Source: Blattamonas nauphoetae (taxonomy: Eukaryota > Preaxostyla > Oxymonadida). From it: a stretch of 40,723 nucleotides of DNA. The stretch lies in contig JARBJD010000499.1 in the NCBI GenBank assembly GCA_033064195.1, forward strand, positions 1-40,723, read 5' to 3'. Position numbers and translations under genes: made by a program. The notes under the pieces are model-generated. The model was not told where the DNA came from. It saw nothing but the letters and a program-made list of their open reading frames with translations, and did not search any database. This document shows, one piece after another, positions 34,508-40,723 of this stretch (position 1 is the first letter of the stretch; each line of letters opens with the position of its first letter).

Positions 34508-34983
34508 TCAATTCGGTTGTGAACGTGTGCAACTCGGTTTTCAAGAGTTATCTCGAGTTAACCATGAATAACTCGAGTGTCCACAGTCTTACTCAATTGT
34601 TTCATTTTTCTCGAGATTACCCATAAAACTCGGGTTGGGTCTATTGAAGTTTTGCCGATAATCGAGATCTCCATCCATGTCCATATATAAGATATATGGA
34701 ATGTTCTAAAAGACTTTTACAACTATTCTAACGCTTATTAAATGAGATTTTGCGTTTTTGAAGATTTTGAGAAATTCTAAGGGAGGATCTAGGTCCAGTC
34801 AGTGACTCAGTCGGAAAATCACTGACATGAGCGTTTTTCTCGGTGTATAGGGCGTTCTAGAAACTGAAAGTTGTAAAATATCATCGAGTGAAGTGTGAAG
34901 AATGTGTGGCCATAAAAATCCAGTCATAGTTCATCCGAATTATCGAGAAAAAGGCTTGTGTCCTTCTCTTCCTTCTCCTTTAG

Positions 34984-37100
34984 CTTCTCGTTCCTGTATG
35001 TTTGCTCAAACAGTCTTAGGAAAGCGAGCATCATAATCATTTTCATTCAATTCCAGTTGACGATCTCAATCTGGTGGAGACTCGCTCCTCTGTTTAGATA
35101 GTGCTGTTCGATCGCTTGTATGCTTAAATACAGATGGGATCACATCAATTACTGTGTCTTTTCGTTCACAATTTTCAGTCCTAACTGTTTCTCTTCATCA
35201 TTATCTTCTATCTCTCTCACAGCTCGTCTAACTTCACCTTCGTCTCGCTTGTTCTCCTCATCCTTTCCAATATCGTCCAATCCATTCTATCAACTGTTAT
35301 TTTTGCACCAGTGTAGTTTCTCTATGTTGATCAAACATTTTGCAGCCTGTTCAACGCTCATATTCATACTCTGCTCTCATCAGACAACATGTGCTCCCTG
35401 TGCATGTAACAAAACTCCTTATTCAAACCCTGAATTCATCAAATCGGAATGTCTTCGCTCCACTCGCTGGTCCTCGGATTTATCCTGGATCCTGCTCCCT
35501 GTCCAATTTATCCTAACGTGTGTCTTCATATATGGTGGAACACCGATTCTTTCTTTCATCATTTCAATTTCGGTCTGTTTTTCTTGCTATTCATCTTGTT
35601 ATCCAAGGCTACAGCGATTGCCTTCTTGGTTGCGTTCTTCCTCCTTTTTTATGTTGCGCGGACCAATCCAGCTGATCCCTTCCTTCACATTCTTGATTCT
35701 GAAGACGATTCGACTCCGCAGAAACTCACAAATCTTCCCAAGAGTTTCTGTGGAAGTTGCTCGAAAGTAGCGTTTGTCTGAGGATACGATCAAGACAAAT
35801 TATTCGATTTGAAGCTTGATGTGTGTTCGTTGTCCTCTTGCTCATTTTCCAGACCTCTTTTTCTGCCTTGATCACCATCTCTCCAACACTCTCATTTTTC
35901 TCACTTCTCAGCCTTCAATCCAGCCGTCACTGTCGACTATGCATCAAAGGTACTTCCGAATTTACTCACCACTGCCCATGGGTCAATAACCGCATTGGAA
36001 AATCGAACTACAAGCCGTTCTTCACGCTCCTCGTCATGATTGTGCTCCAATTCCTCTTCTCCGCTGGAATGTATATTAATACCGTCATATATGAATGGGT
36101 GCAGCATCTTCCATCAGGTGCTCTTTCATTTTTCAGGAAGCAACAAATACTTCTATCAATAATGGATATTGTCATGATTGTGATCGATCTAGCTGGGCTG
36201 TACATCATTGGAGACCTTCTTCGCTTTCACATTATGCTTTAGATCCGACGAAAGACAACATTTCTGTGCATTTTGCGGCAGAAAGCAGAAACTGAAGAGA
36301 AGAAGAAGAAGAGCAAGGAACTCAAGCTCAAGCGAGAAGAAGAGAGGAAAAGAGCGAAAGTTGGAGCAAAGAAAATTGTTAACACTGTTTAGGAAACAGA
36401 GCTTACCCAATTCATCACAGAACCCGACATCCAACCGTCGTCCACCAAAACATCTCGATCGACAACTATGTCTGGGATTACCTTTCAGCCATTCGCAAAT
36501 GAGTATGATGAGAATGAGCAGCCGATAGTATGATCGTCAGCGGTTGCCACGGAGTCTGATGCTGACGATCATGAATGGGAACTGAGCGCAGATGGAAGCA
36601 GAGCAGATAAGGATGAAGGGCGGAATTCAAATAAGACAACACTCGCGATGACGTTTATTCACAAGGAGGGAGAGGTCGACTATATCCCACAATTCGGTTC
36701 CCTCACATCCAGATCCAACTGAGAGAAGTCTGCTGCTTCCAGAGGAAGTAATCTTTTAAATGAAGCACTGTCAAACACAGATACGTCAATTGATCATTTC
36801 CAAGCTGCCATTCTCACCGACCGGACGAGAGTAAAGGCCAAAACACGACACACTTCAGCCAAGGATGAGCCTCTGCTTTCCATGACGTTCACACGAGGAG
36901 TGAAAGTCAGGCAGGCTCAGACAACCTATGACAACGATGTTGGACCGAGGAGGAATCAGATAGATCTCTCAGCCTCCATGCCTCCTGGCACAAACACAAC
37001 ACAGATTTCCACCCTATATCCATCTCATTTTCCCATCCTAATACATTCAGGGTCATTTCCAAGCACAATTACAGTCGGAGGAGGTACACATTGCAAATGA
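34984..37100 (+). pseudogene. DHHC-family palmitoyltransferase gene with in-frame stops
   Basis: Hydrophobic segments around 35160-35300 and 35560-35680 precede NPADPFL and CGSC (about 35745). After a probable intron, RHCRLC, FTHHCPWVNN, KSNYKPFF (35925-36025) and two further membrane spans follow. This is the zinc-finger/catalytic core of protein S-acyltransferases, which attach palmitate to cysteines at membranes. The catalytic DHHC reads THHC and the usual Cys after VNN is Arg, so activity is doubtful. From about 35823 to 37100 one frame is kept, yet it crosses TAG 36240, TAG 36390, TGA 36531 and TGA 36720, with a Lys/Glu-rich then acidic, Ser-rich tail. No frame shift is needed. N-terminal exons could not be fixed. 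Confidence 0.7.
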
Positions 37101-37479
37101 CAATTCAATCTTTTTTTGCAACCTTTTCAATGAGCTATCAAGAGATCTTGAGACGTAAAACGAAAAGAGATAGATGAAAAAGAGTGTGAAAACAAGAGTG
37201 ATACATACAGTGAAACATAAGTGATGGAACACATCATGATGGATTGATCAGACCCAAAGTGAGAAGTCAAAAAAGTGACTGACTACAGTCTGTTCCAAAA
37301 AGATGGTGATCTGTTCCAAAAATGATTCCCACAATCCAGACTTACGAACTCCAGTATACTGGACTGACCGAGCCTCGAGGCTCGGTCAGTGTCAGTCGGA
37401 GTTTCCTCTAAGGGTCTGATCAAGGTGAAAGTTAGAATTGACTCTATATTCTGACAGATTGTTGATTTTCTGAAACAAC
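37101..37479. other. Non-coding spacer with adjacent perfect palindromes
   Basis: There is no gene. TCTGTTCCAAAAA occurs twice (about 37288 and 37310). Two perfect palindromes abut: CCAGTATACTGG (37351-37362) and a 28-base palindrome centred on CTCGAG (37363-37390). The DNA just right of them (GGTCAGTG, TCAGTCGGA) resembles part of the Harbinger terminal repeat near 34797-34818. Confidence 0.6.
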
Positions 37480-37926
37480 AGCTTGTTCAACGAATCCTTC
37501 TTCTCCGGGCAGATCACATTCACCTCCTCCATCGATCAGTTCGTGACAATGGGAAAAGTGGACTCTTCTCGCACGAATCATGAACATTGTCGTCGTCTAG
37601 TGATGACGGACCCAGAAAAGAGAGAAGACAGACGAATAACTGCATGAATTCTAAGAAATGTCAAACGATTCGAAAACTCTGGTTGTTGAGGCCAACGTGA
37701 AGAAAACTGTCGAAATGAGGATAAAAACGACTGGCAATTGTTCATAAATGAATCTGCGCATCCAACCAAGACTCCTGCCCCGATCCAACCGACTCAGCCC
37801 CGTACAAGCTCACCAGTCCCCTTTCCGCTCTTACAAATCCATGCCCTCCTCTTTAAATCAATCCTTTCGGATATACGAGATCATACACGCCTGCTTGAAG
37901 AGAAGGGAAATGTAGTGTACAGATGA
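37480..37926 (+). pseudogene. Unidentified coding segment with two in-frame TGA codons
   Basis: After a possible acceptor (TGAAACAACAG ending at 37481) one frame runs 148 codons to TGA at 37924-37926. It passes TGA at 37645-37647 and 37687-37689 without changing frame, and reads protein-like throughout (DQFVTMGKVDSSRTN, then HALLFKSILSDIRDHTRLL). The Pro/Thr-rich middle suggests a linker. It may be the last exon of the DHHC-family gene or a separate gene. No domain is recognised. Confidence 0.4.
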
Positions 37927-37999
37927 ACGCGAGGATGATTCCTGGTGATGCGGAGAAGTGGGTGAGGCACATGCACTTTGAACGAAGAGACGAGGGTTG

Positions 38000-38924
38000 T
38001 GAGACAGTAGCTGTTCGCCAGTGACTCTTAGAGAGTACAAGAAGAGAGAGAAAGGATGGAGAGAAAAGGGGAGAGGAGCAGACTGAGAGAGGTCATCGAT
38101 GTTGAGATGGACAGATCGTATCCAACGAACGTTGCGTCGCCTCTCTCGGAACCCAGTTGAATGAAGATATTCAGCACATTCCACTCGTTCCGTATGTCAA
38201 GCATTGACACTGCGAGATGCACTTTCTGCTCATTCGGACCGACACCCCTTGACTTCTTCTTTTTATTCCTGTCGGAGGGAGTGATGAGGGAAGAAGGGTC
38301 ACATTATTTCATCCCGCATCCTGTACGACTGTTTAGTTGTTCAGAACGCGGTACAGCGTGTCGGATTGGTGAGACAATGTCGACGATGTGAGAGTAGGAT
38401 ATAGTTCGCGTTTTATCTTAAGTTGCTGCCTTATCGACCATATCTTCTTCATATCTTCGTCCTGAGTGTCGTTCTGGGCGAGGAGAGCAAGAAGGTCTGT
38501 CCCGATTCGAGCGATCGACTGGTTATTCACACAGTGAAGCCGGAAGGCAGCTACAACATGAGGCACAATGTTAAGGCTGAGAAATTGATCGACAGTGTTT
38601 TCTGGTCCTGGAGAAATGAGGTGATGAGGAGATCAAGCCCTTGGCTGGCAAGTTGGGTAAATATTATGAAAATGGTATGAATGACAGTCGAAATTTACTG
38701 GCTGATGCCTGTGCCTTCTGTGAGCTGCGTAGTTGCTTCGATTTCAAGTAGAGACTGTAATTGAAATCAAAATCCAAAAAAGAGAAAGAACATCCATGAC
38801 ACAAGGACCAAGACACAAATGATTGCCTGTGTGAGTCGTTCATCGAGTGATTCGTTCACAGTTTTGGCGAATGTCTCGATGAGAGTGGTGACAACACCTG
38901 ACACAACAACAAGTTCACAAATTT
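38000..38924 (-). pseudogene. Armadillo/HEAT-like repeat protein gene
   Basis: The minus strand gives exons 38924-38815, 38754-38699 and 38644 onward, joined by introns of 60 and 54 bases (38755-38814, donor GTCTTG; 38645-38698, donor GTAAAT). The joined product has the helix-rich pattern of armadillo repeats (LVVVSGVVTTLIETFAKTV, then GLDLLITSFLQD). It then changes frame near 38600 into LNIVPHVVAAFRLHCVNN and RIGTDLLALLAQND. A later segment (EWNVLNIFIQLGSERGDAT, about 38110-38190) continues leftward in yet another frame. Such repeats are binding scaffolds. The 5' end lies right of 38930 and was not found. Confidence 0.5.
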
Positions 38925-38939
38925 CTGTTTAAAGAGAAA

Positions 38940-39520
38940 TGGCACAAAGAAAAGACGATCAGACGACTCTCAACCATTTCGATGAGGAGTTTAAACACTG
39001 TTGCACTTGAACGTGAGTTGTCACTAAATTATCTCTGAACAGATGTGATCAACCCAAATGAAAAAAACAGTTTGATCCAGCCACATGAACCGTTGAAGAA
39101 ATGACAGTTTCACGCCTCTTCCTGTTTGATTTATGTGGAAGAAGCAGGACAATGTGGGTCAGTATTTTTGACATCATAGAAAAGTTCGAGCCCACATCGA
39201 AACCAACCGTCGCCATTCTTTTTTTTCAACTTTACCGGTCTCTCTCCAACTACTCTTTCACACCTTAAATAGCTGATCGTAAGTGTTTTTTTTCAAAATC
39301 TTCCCACCAGAAGTCTAATCAGACAGAGAAAAAACAATTGATGGGATGATCTTCATGGAGTTGGCGATGTTCTCTCAACTATCGTCCTCACGACACCAGG
39401 TTTGTTTTTTTGAGAGAAAGCATTGAGGCTGAGATGTAACCAGAAGGAAATGATATAGATTCAATTCAGATGGTTATCAATCGTGAAGGAGGAAGTCGAC
39501 TTCAAGGATGAGAAATGAAA
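38940..39520. other. No recognisable gene
   Basis: AT-rich DNA with poly-T and poly-A tracts and only short frames. It may hold the 5' exons of the minus-strand ARM-repeat gene, but none can be supported. No hairpin or tandem repeat is evident. Confidence 0.4.
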
Positions 39521-39531
39521 AGTGGTTTTGG

Positions 39532-40723
39532 AGCGCGAAGCGGAGTGTGTGGTGGTTATGGGGAGCGTAGCGAAGTGTTTGGGGGTGATGGGGAGCGATG
39601 AGGAGTGTGTAGGGGTGATGGGGAGCGAAGCGGAGTGGTTGGTGGTGATGGGGAGCGAAGCGGAGTGTGTGGTGGTGATGAGGAGCGATGAGGAGTGGTT
39701 GGTGGTGACGGTGAGCGATGAGGAGTATGTGACGGTGATGGAGAGCGAAGCGGAGTGTGTGATGGTGATGGGGAGCGAAGCGGAGTGTGTGGTGGTGATG
39801 GGGAGCGATGAGGAGTGTTTGGGGGTGATGGGGAGCGATGAGGAGTGGTTGGTGGTGATGGTGAGCGAGGAGGAGTGTTTGGTGGTGATGGGGAGCGAAG
39901 CGGAGTGTTTGGTGGTGATGGGGAGCGATGAGGAGTGGTTGGTGGTGATGGGAGCGAAGCGGAGTGTGGTGGTGATGGGGAGCGATGAGGAGTGGTTGGT
40001 GGTGACGGTGAGCGATGAGGAGTGTGTGATGGTGATGGAGAGCGAAGCGGAGTGTGTGGAGGTGATGGTGAGCGATGAGGAGTGTTTGGTGGTGATGGGG
40101 AGCGATGAGGAGTGTGTGGTGGTGATGGAGAGCGAAGCGGAGTGGTTGGTGGTGATGGGGAGCGAAGCGGAGTGGTTGGTGGTGATGGGGAGCGATGAGG
40201 AGTGTTTGGTGGTGATGGGGAGCGATGAGGAGTGTGGTGGTGATGGGGAGCGATGAGGAGTGTGTGATGGTGACGGTGAGCGATGAGGAGTGTGTGATGG
40301 TGATGGGGAGCGAAGCGGAGTGTGTGGTGGTGATGGTGAGCGATGAGGAGTGTGTGATGGTGATGGGAGCGAAGCGGAATGTGTGGAGGTGATGGTGAGC
40401 GATGAGGAGTGTTTGGTGGTGATGGGGAGCGATGAGGAGTGTGTAGTGGTGATGGGGAGCGATGAGGACTGTGTGATGGTGATGGAGAGCGAAGCGGGTT
40501 GTGATGGTGATGGGGAGCGAAGCGGAGTGTGTGGTGGTGATGGTGAGCGATGAGGAGTGTGTGATGGTGATGGGGAGCGAAGCGGAATGTGTGGAGGTGA
40601 TGGTGAGCGATGAGGAGTGTTTGGGGGTGATGGGGAGCGATGAGGAGTGTGTGGTGGTGACGGTGAGCGATGAGGAGTGTGTGATGGTGATGGAGAGCGA
40701 AGCGGAGTGTGTGATGGTGATGG
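39532..40723 (+). repeat. 30-bp minisatellite, about 40 units, open at the window end
   Basis: The unit is 30 bases, of the form GTGTTTGGTGGTGATGGGGA plus GCGATGAGGA. Two main versions alternate irregularly (GAGCGATGAGGAGTG and GAGCGAAGCGGAGTG). Since 30 is a multiple of three, one frame encodes a decapeptide (MGSDEECLVV or MGSEAECVVV). Occasional units lack one base (about 39950 and 40367), which breaks that frame, so the array is better read as a satellite than a coding repeat. The strand is almost devoid of C. Confidence 0.95.

Larger units (their letters stand above)
31015..34860. mobile_element. PIF/Harbinger-type DNA transposon
   Basis: A spliced DDE transposase (32285-33794) is flanked by long imperfect inverted repeats. 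The left repeat is about 31015-31697. The right repeat is about 33871-34850 when the nested MITE (33912-34507) is skipped. Matching blocks include TTAACTCGAGATA with TGAAAACCGA, TAGACCCAACCCG, CAGTCGGA, and CCATAAC next to AACTCGAGTGAA. The outer ends are uncertain (GTATACATGGG on the left, CGGTGTATAG on the right). No clear outer target duplication was found. Repeats have diverged and carry later insertions, so the copy is not young, yet its transposase is intact. Confidence 0.75.

Noticed and set aside
3527-37926. Reassigned genetic code (TAA/TAG = Gln, TGA = Trp)
   Set aside because: The homeobox, GEF and transposase genes total about 2580 codons with no internal stop and ordinary TGG and CAA/CAG use. 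The dynein stops fall at positions with different expected residues (Trp, Gln, Ser/Asn), and real frame shifts also occur.
39522-40256. Repeat protein of decapeptides
   Set aside because: Single-base-short units break the frame repeatedly and no non-repeat coding sequence flanks it.
1-40723. tRNA, rRNA, telomeric repeats or retrovirus-like/Polinton-like elements
   Set aside because: No cloverleaf with proper T-arm, no rRNA-like stretch, no short telomere repeat, and no reverse transcriptase, integrase, capsid or LTR pair could be recognised by eye.

Overview
The window looks like nuclear DNA of a gene-dense protist. Genes are cut by very short GT-AG introns (about 34-132 nt), most with a GTNTG donor. 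The content is eukaryotic: dynein heavy chain, DH-PH GEF, homeodomain-like, palmitoyltransferase, LCAT-type lipase and ARM-repeat proteins, plus DNA transposons. The tandem SPRY/B30.2-like genes resemble a family I associate with oxymonads of the Blattamonas type (Preaxostyla). That assignment is inference from memory.

Layout. 1-2680: poorly coding DNA with two structured inverted-repeat elements and an 18-copy 32-bp minisatellite. 2680-5103: a decayed plus-strand gene. 6400-11200 (minus): two SPRY-like genes and an LCAT-like lipase. 11600-14200 (minus): a coiled-coil gene ending at a 9-copy 28-bp minisatellite. 14450-19012 (minus): an unassigned fragment and a broken dynein heavy chain covering AAA4, stalk and AAA5. 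19092-20640 (minus): an unidentified broken gene. 20640-22740: apparently empty. 22746-26071 (minus): an intact two-exon homeodomain-like gene. 26163-26720: a small decayed fragment. 27029-30668 (plus): an intact nine-exon DH-PH-DH-PH Rho GEF. 31015-34860: a PIF/Harbinger-type transposon with an intact spliced transposase and two smaller elements inserted in its terminal repeats. 34984-37100 (plus): a DHHC-family gene with in-frame stops. 37480-39520: a plus-strand coding remnant and a minus-strand ARM-repeat gene. 39532 to the end: a 30-bp minisatellite of about 40 units that runs off the window.

Three genes can be spliced by eye into perfect frames: the homeodomain protein (1069 aa), the GEF (1022 aa) and the transposase (488 aa). 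Most other genes keep long recognisable frames but carry single in-frame stops, and these outnumber frame shifts. This suggests decay dominated by point substitutions, consensus errors, or (least likely) recoding or editing. The genes do not form one pathway. Common themes are cytoskeleton and membrane signalling.
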